NCBI GenBank assembly: GCA_958430865.1 | Contig: CAUDNR010004395.1 | Coordinates: forward strand, 1 to 19,820 | Reading direction: 5' to 3' | Origin: Entrophospora sp. SA101 | Taxonomy: Eukaryota; Glomeromycota; Glomeromycetes; Entrophosporales; Entrophosporaceae | DNA: 19,820 nucleotides | Shown here: in pieces, positions 1 through 10,600 of the stretch | Layout of the letters: every line of letters starts with the position of its first letter | How positions within the stretch are numbered: the stretch's first letter is position 1 | Position numbers and translations under genes: made by a program | The notes under the pieces: generated by a model | The model's database searches: none | The model's input: only the letters and a program-made list of their open reading frames with translations | What the model was told of the DNA's origin: nothing

Positions 1-367
1 GTAATACTGAATCTTTTTCTATAATATTATTGATAGAGCTACTAGTAATAGTGGTATTTGAAGTTGAGGTTGTAAAGTAATTTTCACTGTCATTTGTACT
101 AGTAAAAATTAAACTTCCAGAACTTGATTCTAATGTATTATCAACGATTGATGATTGCAATGAGTTAATGGTGATATTATTTTTATTCTTACCAAATGAT
201 GGTATGGTTGTTGAATGTTGTTGAATGTCTCTTACATTTGCTAAATTTCGTATACCAGCATTATTTCTTTTATTAATGTTAACACTATTGATATTATTAT
301 TATTATTATTAATGTTATTCACCTCTTCTTCAAGAAGAGGTGAAATGTTGTTGTATGGATTAGTCAT
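1..367 (-). CDS. Asn/Ser/Thr-rich protein, N-terminal part (cut by window edge)
   Basis: From an ATG at 365-367 the minus strand is open for 122 codons to the window edge with no stop. That is long for such AT-rich DNA and supports a real coding exon. The translation begins MTNPYNNISPLLEEEVNN and continues with a run of Asn codons. It then has a short basic stretch (NKRNNAGIRNLANVRDI) and a Ser/Thr/Asn-rich region. There is no signal peptide or membrane segment, and no domain is recognisable. The composition is typical of a disordered N-terminal regulatory region, and a folded domain may lie beyond the edge. Codons 9-17 fall in a perfect inverted repeat (319-343). The function is unknown. Confidence 0.6.
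   Translation of the reverse strand, partial: MTNPYNNISPLLEEEVNNINNNNNNINSVNINKRNNAGIRNLANVRDIQQHSTTIPSFGKNKNNITINSLQSSIVDNTLESSSGSLIFTSTNDSENYFTTSTSNTTITSSSINNIIEKDSVL
319..343. repeat. Perfect 12-bp inverted repeat inside coding start
   Basis: TCACCTCTTCTT, a single base, then AAGAAGAGGTGA. In RNA it would fold as an 11-bp stem with a 3-nt loop. It lies about 25-49 nt after the A of the ATG of the leftward gene and encodes SPLLEEEVN. Confidence 0.9.
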
Positions 368-1101
368 AAAGAGGAAAAATTAATTATATCGTATGTAGAG
401 AAGAATTATTATATAAACAAATAAAAAAAAATTTTTATATAATTAAATAAGTTTTTTGTGGTAACAATAATAAACAAAAAAAAATAATTGTCTCTTTTTT
501 TAAACTATTTTTTTTAATGTAATCAAGCTCAATATAGTAGTGGTTACACCAAACTAAAGTAATTATGACGTCACGAGGTATTATTTTATTTCGAAAGCGT
601 CCAAATATCAATTGATCATTTGACATGGATTATTATTCTCAGTATTGGTATTTGTTGATTATAAAAGGTAAGAGAATGAAAGTGAAGGCAAAAGTGTATT
701 GTTGGAATTGTTTGTTTTTTTTGTTAAAGGAATTCGAGTAAAATTTTTTTCTCAGGTGTTTCTGGGTATATAATTATCCTAAAATACAGGGACATACATA
801 ATACACTAGTCATTTTTTTTTTTTTTAAAAAAAATAAGTATATAATAAGTCCAAAAAAGTAATTATTTTAAATTATTTTATTTACAAATCAAATTTTTTT
901 TTTAAAAAAGTCTCATGAAAATAATGCAATTTTACTATTACGTAAATATAGAGAGGCGGATTGAACGATGATGGATGACATAACAGAATTGTTTTAACGC
1001 CATGTGGGTGTGATTTTTAAGTTTGGGTAATTAAAAATTAATTAAAAATCCTATTAACTTCTTCATTGAACCTCTATAAGCACAAGTCCTACATAGACAG
1101 C
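368..1101. other. Intergenic, AT-rich, no gene seen
   Basis: This spacer holds poly-A/T tracts (for example 808-826 and 893-908), the CRE-like octamer at 566-573 and no convincing coding potential. A 63-codon minus-strand ORF (435-626) has a real ATG but ends in Lys/Ile/Leu homopolymer-derived sequence and resembles nothing I know. On the minus strand, the part from about 950 to 1101 lies just 3' of the Fanzor relic. That is where the guide RNA of such elements usually lies, but I could not define one. Confidence 0.5.
566..573. promoter_or_regulatory. Palindromic CRE/ATF site TGACGTCA
   Basis: A perfect TGACGTCA octamer lies 199 bp upstream of the ATG of the leftward gene at 367. This is the consensus for ATF/CREB-type bZIP factors, which fungi have. 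Its position fits a promoter element for that gene, but one 8-bp match alone does not prove function. Confidence 0.35.
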
Positions 1102-2227
1102 TTACAACGAGGTGTTTCGGGTATAAGCCCCACGTCGCGAACCACTCTTGTTGTATTTCCGTAAATAGTAGTTAGTATACTTTAAAAGTATATTAAAGGC
1201 TCCATTTACATCTCTATCAATTGTGGAATTGCAAAATGTACATTTATAGGTCCTAGATTTTGTTTGATGATTCCACAACATCCACACTCACTTACTTGCA
1301 GGATTTATGGAGAAAATATTGACGAAAATGGTAATGTGCCACCAGTTCAACATTTGTCTCGCAGTTTTTGGATTGGGTTTTTCTAAAACTTTCATTTTGC
1401 AAATTTTCGATAACATTAAACCACAAGATTATGAATTTTCTTGCATGCATCAATGGAGCTTACATCTTTTGCGCTCATTTGTTTTTACCACGAATAGAAT
1501 AGAATTTCCTTCATCTGTACTCTATCATAAGTGATCTGATCTACTTTTTTGTTTTCCCATTTATAACCTTCACCATTTTGGGTTATATTCAGTCATGAGG
1601 GTCCCCACTCCTAGATCAAAAGAAATGATGCCAGCAGCCACCGAAAATTTAGGGCCTTAGTTATCAGCCTTAATTTCAATTGGCTCAAGTAGAATTCACC
1701 AAGATGATTTATGGTGAGGCGACAGTCATATTTTATTTCAGGTATTTTCTCAGTTGATTTAATGCCTTTTGAAGAATGAATAATCACCTTTTTATTCTTC
1801 ACCAATCTATTGATCCAACGACAATTGGCTGTAATTGGTCTTTTTTAGATTAGGTTTTAATTTAAAAATTCATTTTTTTGCTGTAATACTTGAATTATAA
1901 TCATTCAATAGGATCATCATCGTTGATGTTTCTCTAATGAGTATCAAGAACTCATTTGAGATCAAGGTCTTTAATTGATATAATTTTCACACAAGTATTG
2001 GAATTTTTTTTATTTTGGTTTTTAGAAGATGATGAAGTTGAAGAAGCCACATTCTCATTTTTAGATGATGATGATAATGAAGCTGTAGAACTCTTGCATA
2101 CGCCGTCTGGTAAAAGAGGGATACGATTTAATCCTAAGGTATTTATTGGTTTAATTGGATCAACTGTAACCCATGCATGAACCCCAAGAGTTAGTCTTTT
2201 TAAAAGACATCCCGTTGACTTTGGCAC
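1102..2227 (-). pseudogene. Decayed Fanzor (eukaryotic TnpB-like, RuvC nuclease) gene
   Basis: Fanzor proteins are eukaryotic relatives of transposon TnpB: RNA-guided DNA nucleases with a RuvC core split around a zinc ribbon. Pieces of one are readable in order on the minus strand, in different frames. At 2227-1952 there is an N-terminal block (STGCLLKRLTLGVHAWVTVD) followed by a Ser-rich linker and a stop. At 1805-1672 there is a strand-rich block (EIKYDCRLTINHLGEFYL). A frameshift leads to the RuvC-I motif FDLGVGTLMT, with its Asp codon at 1615-1617, and another to GEGYKWENKKVD (1574 downwards). The zinc ribbon has a first CxxC (ECGCCG, 1289-1272) in one frame and the second (KCTFC, 1245-1231) in another, followed by IDRDVNGAFNILLKY, whose Asp would be the RuvC-III residue (1218-1210). 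Stops and shifts separate the pieces, and the segment 1861-1951 and the RuvC-II Glu motif are not recognisable. The gene is dead. The family call is firm because of the ordered RuvC-I / CxxC / CxxC / DRDVNGA set; the Fanzor subtype is not resolved. Confidence 0.85.
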
Positions 2228-2299
2228 AGTGATTAGTCAACATCAGTTTGCAAGTTTTCATCCCAGAATGAAAGCTAAATCTTTTTACATTTGAAGGAG

Positions 2300-2330
2300 A
2301 GTTGGTTGTGATGATGAGTCACAATCAACT
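2300..2330. repeat. Imperfect inverted repeat beside the Fanzor relic
   Basis: AGTTGGTTGTGA (2300-2311) and TCACAATCAACT (2319-2330) form a 12-bp stem with one G-T pair and a 7-nt loop. It lies about 75 bp upstream of the Fanzor N-terminal block. It could be an element end or a chance hairpin. In transcripts of the minus strand the wobble becomes an A-C mismatch. Confidence 0.35.
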
Positions 2331-2869
2331 GGGGAAGAAAGATCACTTAAAATTCTTTTAATTAATTAATCAAATTAATAATTTTTTAAAAAATTTTGTT
2401 ATTAAAAATGATTTGAGTTTGGTAAAAGATTTACATTGTCAATTACTACAACTATCACCACTCTTCAATCTCTTTCTGCTCGTTACAATAACGACTATAT
2501 ATAAAAATTATAAAATTCAAAACATAATTCAAAATAAAATAATGAATGACGATGATAATACTAATAAAATTTAAACTGTTTTTTGTTAGAAATTTAAAAA
2601 AATAGCCGTGAGATTTATCCGCCTGTGACGTATTGCGGCATAATAATAATGGGTTTTTTTAATTCGGAAAAATATAAATTGAATTTTATTTACTGCGTAA
2701 GATTTATCTATCTGGTATTTGGTATCTTTATTTATAAATCACAAAGTATAAACAACAAACAATTCAGCGCCATTATATAATATTATATAAATAATAATAT
2801 AAATAATTTGTTTATAATAAAAAATGATAATTTTTTTTTCTTTAAAAAAATACCAAAATTAAAAAAAAA
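2331..2869. other. Intergenic and promoter region of the 2870 gene
   Basis: This is AT-rich sequence with no ORF of note. It includes a GC-richer patch with TGACGTAT (2626-2633), a half-match to an ATF/CRE site about 240 bp upstream of the ATG at 2870. It also holds a loosely repeated phrase, agatttatccgcctg near 2612 and agatttatctatctgg near 2700. The A-rich stretch immediately before the ATG is a typical fungal leader context. Confidence 0.4.
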
Positions 2870-5800
2870 ATGGGGCTTGCTTGTAAAGTGTTTGTGGTGA
2901 TAATTTCTGTTCTTGTATTTATAGCTGTAGCTCTTAGTTTTTTAAATGTTGAATTAAATATTCCAAAACAAACTTTTAACCGTTTAACCGGTTATCCAGT
3001 TTGGCATCCAGTAATTGATGGTAATTAATTATTTAATCTGATTTATATATATAATTTCTTTTATAATTTACAATTTTCTTTGAAATTTAGGATATGATCA
3101 GAGCCAACTTGATGCATTAAGTGTATTTGTCGAGGTGGTGATGGCAATCGGTGCATATATTGGATATCATACAATTAAAAATAAGCCGAAATCCAATAAA
3201 TATTCGACAATATTTTATGAATACAATGATGGACACAGCAAACGTAAAAGACATAGAAATGACGAGTTATATTATTTGATAGTGATTTACATTATAACAA
3301 CTATTGTTTCAGGCTTTACTTATGCGATATTTGATATTGGTAAATTATTTGGAATGGTTGCAGTAAATCACAATATATTAGAATATGTGTTGATAGTTTG
3401 GATACTATCAGGAGGAAAAATCAACTATTCAAAATGGTATGCATTTTTCTTTATACATCTTTTGATCGTTGGTGCACTTACTATATTCTTAAAATGGCCT
3501 TATGATGCTATTGCCTTTAGAATTCAAGGTATGATTTGTGGCTTGGGCTTGGTGTTTGAAATTCCTACTTTTCCATTTAACCCATATAAATTATATAATT
3601 TTATAGGCTTGACACTTGATATATTATTATTTATTGAACTTACAAGAACATATTTTACAACACTTCATAATTTAAAACAAAAAAATCGTATTGCATTGGT
3701 TGACGATGGTAATTATGAAGATGAAGAACGACAAAATCTTGAAAATCATAGTGATGATGACGATGATGATGATGAGGATGAATATGATGAATATTCAAAT
3801 TGGTTCAATGAGGTAAAATATTTTTTAAAAATGCAAATAATCTAGAAAAAAATATTTATTTTCCTTTTCTATGGCATAAAAAAAATTTCATCAGGTTGGT
3901 AATTCATTATTGCAAAGAAGTCAACTATTCGAAAGTTTGGCAATTGCAACTTCAAAAATGACATTTATAAAAGTTGAACCTGAAAGCGATGATGAAATTA
4001 CAACTCCTGCTACCCATGGCCATTTTTTAAGAAAAAGGTATGTCTCGCAAAAAATAAATATTTGTAGTTATTTATTTATTCTGTGAACTAATTTATTTAT
4101 TATTATTTTTTTCTAAACATAACTACTTGAAAAGAACCAAGCGTATCAGTTATCCAAAGGATTATCCAAGTAATAGTACTGGTAATAGACGTTCAAAAGC
4201 ACGTAAATTGAGACAAAAAAATAAACATCGTCAAACGTTACAACAATCTGTTAATGAAAATGATGCAGATGATGATGAAAGTATAAATAATATTGATGAA
4301 TTGTCCCAATACGAAGATAATGTTGATAATGTAACTGATAATAATGATGACGGTGATAATATTGATAATGATGGTAATGATTATGACAATAATAATCAAC
4401 AACAGGAAACTGCAGATGCTCAACTTGTTAGGCACGATCTACGTTCTCGGAAAGTATTAGATAAACAATCGAATAAACAAATATCGGTTCCCAGAACTCC
4501 ACCTAGAAAATCTACTAATAAAAAGTTACCACAAAAATCACCCGCCATTTCAAAACAAACCAATCCAAGAGCACCAACTACACCAGTTACTAAAACAAAA
4601 CCTAGCCCAAAAACTCCAAAACCAAACCCCCAAAAAAATAAACGTAAAAATAATGAGGATCGAGAATGGCGTCCTGATAGTGAGTCAGATCCTGAAAATT
4701 TGTCTGATCAAGGGTCTACTGCTGGCCCTAAATCTACTCTTAAGACTCAAACAAGAACCACATCGACTACTACTTCAAAATCCGTTACTGCTAAACAATC
4801 AACCCCTTCAGTAAATCTAAGACCTTCAAACCCAATAAGAACTCCACGTAATAATAATTCTGCCACTACCACTACCACTTCTAGTAAAACTAGAAAATCT
4901 TCATTACCATCTAAGGGAACTCAAAAAGCTAATCAATTATCAAAAGATAATGGAGGTACAAAGAGGGGGACTCGCGTAAAAAGAAAAGAAATTGTCAATA
5001 AAGAGTTGTCTGGGGTTGATAATAATGATATAGAAAAAATTGAAATTGAACAACAATTTTCTATTACTAGTTATACTAATACCATGGAATTAGTTGATGC
5101 CGAAGCTTATGATTCACCAGAAGCATCACTTCCAAAATCACCTACCACTACCAGAAAAACTAGTACATCAAGCCCAGAACGTCTTATTAAATCTAGAAGA
5201 AGATCAACTGTTGTTATCAGTCCCCCAAAACGCCGAAACAAACCTATTAATAAGACTAAGAATAATAATGATACAAGCATTTTTGAACAAAATATTGTTA
5301 CTACTGCACAAGATGAGCTAGACAATAATGAATTCGAAGAAGAAAAGGAGACAATACCAGTCGAATCACCACAAGATAATGTCACTCCAAAAAAATCAAG
5401 AATGGCTGCTACTAAGAAAAGTGTTGTTAGTACTAGAAGTAGTCTTAGAAATAGAAGTAATCTTAGAAATAGAGATAGTAGTACTAAAATCACAACTGTT
5501 GCTACCACCACTGTTAGAGGCAGTAATAAAGGTGTTCGTAGTAGACGAGGTGGTAAAACCAAAAGTAATATTAATACTACTACTGAGGTTGCTGTTATAC
5601 CAAATAAAGAAACTCAAATCGAGCAAACGACATCATCACCATCACAATCTGATTATGATGATTATGATGTTGTAAAAATTTCAGCAGAAAATCCAAATGC
5701 ATTAACAAATGTTATTAAAAGTGTTCGTCGTGGACGAGGTGGTAAAACCAAAGGTAATATTGATAGTACTACTGAGGTTGCCGTTATACCAAATAACGAA

Positions 5801-6979
5801 ACTCAAATCGAGCAAACTACACCATCATCATCACAATCTGACTACGATGATCCCGATGTTGTAAAAATTTCAGCAGAGAACCCAGATGCATTAGCAGGCG
5901 CTATTCGTGCCTTAACTTTTCAAAATTATGATATTGTGCACACTTCAGCAAACATTATACCAATAATTCAACCACAAACCACCTCTATTCCACGATCTAT
6001 ACGTGTAAAACCATCGCCATCATCGTCGTTGTCGTCATCGCCGCCATCCACTATAAAATCGAATAGACCTAAAACTTCACCATCACCAAATGTAAACTCT
6101 TCGGCATGGGATGATAATCATTGGCAAATTTTGAAATATACTTACTTAGAAATTAGAAATAATTATATTGAAAAGGGTAAAAGTGGAATCCATAATGAAG
6201 ATGTATATAAGGAAGTTATCAAAAGTTTTCTAAATATTAGACCTCAATTTGAGGAGTATGTAATCTTTTCCTAAAATAAGTAATAATTAATTAGTTAGTT
6301 AAAATAAAATCCTAAATTTTTTTCTTTTTAATTAAATCTAGATCTGAAATTCGAGTACGAATGATAGCGTTAGAAACTGTAGAAATTGAAAAACAAGGAA
6401 AAAGAAATACTGAAAGAAGAGGAAGTATAGAAAGTAGTAGCTCGAAAAATAGTAGATTTAGTGCAACTCGATATAATTCCGCATATTCAAATATGCGTAA
6501 CACGCACAACAATCCACGTAAACGTAAAAAAATTGTTAAAGCCGATCTAACTGAAGATGATGTAAGTTACGTTTATAAACCATTATTCTATTTTTTTTTT
6601 TTTTTTATTTAAAATAAATAATCGATAATCATATACTTTTTCAAAAAAGGATTTGGATGATAATAGTGAAGTTATGGCTGAAGGCAGTAAACGTCGACGT
6701 GGATTGGATTCGGATTCTATTTCCGATGTTAATACAACAGGACAAAATACTCCACCTAGGGCTAAATTTTCAAGTTTATTTGGATGGTTCGGAAAACGGA
6801 CTACTGATAATGCTTCACAAATATCTGCTTCTGATATTGCTGCTGAACAAAATGAAAAAGTTATAGATGACAATGAAGAAGTATATGATAACAATATTGA
6901 GGATAATGATAATGATAATTATGCAAGAGAGTATGAACAGTCTTCAAAATCACTTCTAAGTTGGTTACGGCTTAATTAA
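2870..6979 (+). CDS. Predicted multipass membrane protein with long charged nuclear-like tail (six exons, 1228 aa)
   Basis: Exons by reading-frame and splice-site fit: 2870-3020, 3091-3812, 3895-4037, 4135-6255, 6342-6561, 6650-6979. All introns are GT-AG, every junction keeps phase, and the sum is 3687 nt. The first about 240 residues hold roughly six hydrophobic segments (near residues 7-26, 60-80, 111-132, 146-157, 166-186, 220-236). An acidic run (DDDDDDDEDEYDEY, about residue 275) follows. Exon 4 encodes a long disordered region rich in Ser/Thr/Asn with basic patches (RTPPRKSTNKK, RRGRGGKTK) and a 63-aa tandem duplication. Near its end is a compact helical stretch, SAWDDNHWQILKYTYLEIRN, continuing into FLNIRPQFEESEIRVRMIAL across the exon 4/5 junction. 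Lys/Arg-rich signals (PRKRKK, SKRRRG) suggest nuclear targeting. The layout would suit an inner-nuclear-membrane protein, but I recognise no named family. Exons 1-3 and 4-6 could be two genes; no stop or start separates them in the spliced frame. Confidence 0.72.
5532..5909 (+). repeat. 189-bp in-frame tandem duplication (2 copies)
   Basis: Copy 1 (5532-5720) and copy 2 (5721-5909) have a period of exactly 189 bp, or 63 codons. Each encodes a unit starting with a basic RGGKTK motif, then TTEVAVIPN, ETQIEQTT, QSDYDD and VVKISAENP. The copies differ mainly by substitutions, so the duplication is not brand new and the frame has been kept. Confidence 0.9.
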
Positions 6980-7657
6980 GATTATTTTTCTTCTAATTAT
7001 CATCGTTGATGTAAATATATATAACTTTACAATTCTGGTTTTGGCTAATTTAATTCTTATTTTTGGATTGGTTTAATTTATAAAATCCCAATTTTGCATT
7101 TATATATATAATATACAATATCTTTATTTTATCATTACTATAATAATATTCCTTTGCATACATAATTTTTGTATATTTATTTTAAATTTCTTTTCAACTG
7201 TTTTATTATATAAATATATATAGAATTTATTAATTATTATTTAGCATTTTTTAATTTCCATTTTATGTATAATATATATATATATACGTATTATATACAT
7301 ATTCAATATAAAAAATATATTCTTTAACAAGTACATAATATGTATCATAAAAGATCATAAAGATCATAAAATAAGAAAAATAAGAATCGATATTGCTGTA
7401 TTTTTAATATTAATATGAGAATTAGGTTTTTATTTTTAATAATAAACTTAATTTTAAACATTTGTTGTTGGTTCTTCTTTCTTTTTCAAAATTGGCGCAC
7501 ATTTAATAAAACAATGCCTATTCTTTTTTTTTATAATAGCCTATTATTATAATTACAGATATATATATATATATTTTAAAAAAAGGATTACATATTAAAA
7601 GGAAAAAAAATTTCTAAAGAACACTAAATCCAATATTATTATTACATAAAAATTCTA
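6980..7657. other. Shared 3' spacer between convergent genes
   Basis: This is the 3' flank of the rightward 1228-aa gene and of the leftward MSH6. It is extremely AT-rich, with several (TA)n runs (about 7270-7288 and 7560-7575) and many AATAAA-like words usable as polyadenylation signals on either strand. No ORF is supported. Confidence 0.6.
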
Positions 7658-10600
7658 CTACTTTTTTATGCTGCGAATTATTGCCTTTAAGATTCTAGTT
7701 TCTCTCTTTTCTTTTTCATGTTCTGTTTGATTATCCATCGCCCTATCACCAACATCTGAAATATCGGATTTTACTTTTTGAATTGATCTTAACAAATATA
7801 CAAAATCACTTTGAGTGGATAATTGTATATTTGAACCATTAGCCGTCAATGTATTATTAAGCTTCGAAGATTCTTCAAATTTTCTGGCAATAACTTCTGC
7901 ACTTTCCACAATCTGACTTGGAATTCCTGCCATACTAGCAACATTCATTCCGTATGATTTTGGACATACACCAGGAACAAGCTTATAAAGAAAAGTGACT
8001 TCCCTAAGTTTTTGATCCATATGACAGCTCATATGCTTAAGAGCAATATTTGGATTATTGGAAAATTCTTTGGTTAGCATTCCATAATGAGTAGAAAATA
8101 ATCCCAAGCAACCAATATATGTGGCCAAATAATGTAAAACAGAATAGGCAATGGCATATCCATCAAATGTAGAAGTACCACGACCCAATTCGTCCAATAT
8201 AACCATAGATCTTGGGGTGGCTTCATGCAGAATTCTTGAAGTTTCACTTAACTCTACCATAAATGTACTTTGCCCTGCTAAAATATTATCATTGGCCCCA
8301 ATACGCGTATAAATCCTATCGAAAGGCGTCAATAAGCATCTTCTTGCAGGAACATAACATCCAAGTTGTGCCATAATGATAGCTATACAATTCTAAAAAA
8401 ATATAATATAATCATAGTAGTAGTAATAGAGGGAGGTAGTAGAGGTAGTTGACATAGTTAGTTATAATAAATACCCTTTTAATAATAAAACCAAAAATAA
8501 TAATAATATACAAACCTGACGTAAAAGAGTTGATTTACCACCCATGTTAGGACCTGTTAATAGAATTATATTTGGTTCTTTACCTCCAAGATAAGTATCA
8601 TTGGGTATGAAATCATTTGCAACACTTTATTTTTAATATAAAATAAATAAATATAAATATAAAATCCTGTAAAAATTTGATTCTTTTTTTTTAAACCAGA
8701 TTCTAATTCTAAATAAATGATAATCATCATACCCTGTCATTACACAAGGATGTCTCAATTCTTCAAATTCTAATACACTTGGGCCTTCTTTGATAAATCG
8801 AGGACGACATCTAGGTTCTATATAAAATAACAAAACATCATTTGAAAATTTTAAATAGGCATAAAATTAATTTCAGGGTCAAAAAACTAAGAATTATATA
8901 TTACCGCCTAATGCCAATGAACTTTTAACCAAGCTTAATAAACAATCAGTTTCCGCAACGATTTTAACAGAGAGCAACCAATCTTGATAATTTATGTCAA
9001 ATTTTTCGTAAAACTTCCCTTGTAAAGATTTAAGGATATTAGATTTATATTCTAAAGTCTCTTGAAAACTTCTAATAAGCTTTTGCAGATCTGCATTCCA
9101 ATAACGACATACTTTCTAGAAATTTAATAAACATTCAATATCAACAATATATAAAACTGGTCAACATTTAATTAGATAACTATAATTTACCTGAGTACGT
9201 GAAAGTCTTTGCCAATCATTTGGTACTTGAATATTATTTGGTACCTCAATTTGATAAATTTCTTTGCCAACATTTTTGTAAACAAGTTTATCACATCTAT
9301 TTTCATTTTATAAAAAAAAATATTATAAATATATATCTTCAAATTCAACTTAATTTATAGAAATGCCTGTCCAATTTACCCTAATTTCTTTTTCATGGCT
9401 GACAAGTGATCAGCCAATTGATTTTCAATCTTTTTCAATACTTCATTGATCCTATCAAATTCTGCGTCAATTCCTTTAGCTGGTATTAATTCACCTATAT
9501 ACAATTTAACAAGAGAATTAAATTCACAAATTTAATTAGAATCATGGACTATATAAATCAAATATATGTGCATAATATACGTGTTATTGTTATTATTGTT
9601 ACAATTTAATAATACCTTTTTCGCTAGCAGTTTTATAATCAAATGCATCCATAAAATATGAAAGTTCTGAATTTAAATCTGGCAATTTGTTCATTAACTG
9701 AATTAATTTAACAGAACTAAAATCATTAACAAGGCTGCGTAATTCGTCCATGGTTTTCTATATAAATTTAATTAAAAAAAAAATTACAATTACATATAAT
9801 ATATCATTTATAATTAGATCTTTGTAATAGATTTTTCATTTTTTTACTTCAGAAATAACACAAACCGCTAATTTCTCAAAAGATTCCAATACAATTACAA
9901 ATTCTTTCACTCTACATGACTTTGCGTGTATTCGGCTAATCAAACGTTCGAGATCAGGAAATTTAGAAAAGTTTTCATAAAATATATCGCCAAAGCCATG
10001 AGTTTTCATCAATTCTTCAACAGTATCAAGGCGTTCATTAATTCTATCAACTGAAAGAAGTGGATGACACAACCATTGTTTGAAAGTACGTTTACCTATT
10101 ACATTATAAATTAAAATAATAATAATAATATAAATTAATAATATATATACATTATAGTATATTTGAGTCTAATGATTGTTCTTATAATGAATAAAGGAAA
10201 TTACCAAATGATGTGACACAATGATTCAGCAAATTAAAAACAGTTCCTTTATCACTTCCATCCATATTATTTTCAAAAATTTCAAGATTGGCAAGAGTTT
10301 GTCCATCAAGTATAAGTGACGTAGCATGACGAATTGGGTCATAATTGTGAAAATTTTTAACTGATATAAGTTCTTTATCCAGCTTTAACTAAATATTGTT
10401 CATTGTAATAAAATTATTATTAATACATTTGATATAATTAAATTTTTAAATTTAATTATTTATGTATGTGCATATTGACATATTTGCTTACCAAACGCAA
10501 GTACCAAATAAGACCTATTTAATTTAGTAAAGAATCAATAAATGTGAAAATTTAAGAAATACTTTTTAAATCAACAAAAAAAAATCAACCTTACCACCAA

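Noticed and set aside
435..626. 63-codon minus-strand ORF in the left spacer
   Set aside because: It has a true ATG but ends in poly-Lys/Ile/Leu from homopolymers. No recognisable domain and no splice continuity with a neighbour.
1307..1534. 75-codon plus-strand ORF
   Set aside because: It is antisense to the RuvC/zinc-ribbon part of the Fanzor relic and has no independent support.
1956..2180. Plus-strand ORF rich in Asp/Glu
   Set aside because: It is antisense to the Ser-rich linker of the Fanzor N-terminal block; the acidic runs are the complement of TCA/ATC repeats.
5107..5562. 151-codon minus-strand ORF rich in Leu/Val that could look like a membrane protein
   Set aside because: It is a mirror of the Ser/Thr/Asn-rich exon 4 of the 2870-6979 gene, which is in frame with its splice neighbours.
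7020..7600. Possible replication origin in the AT-rich spacer
   Set aside because: AT-richness and TA runs are common throughout this genome segment; no specific consensus is visible.
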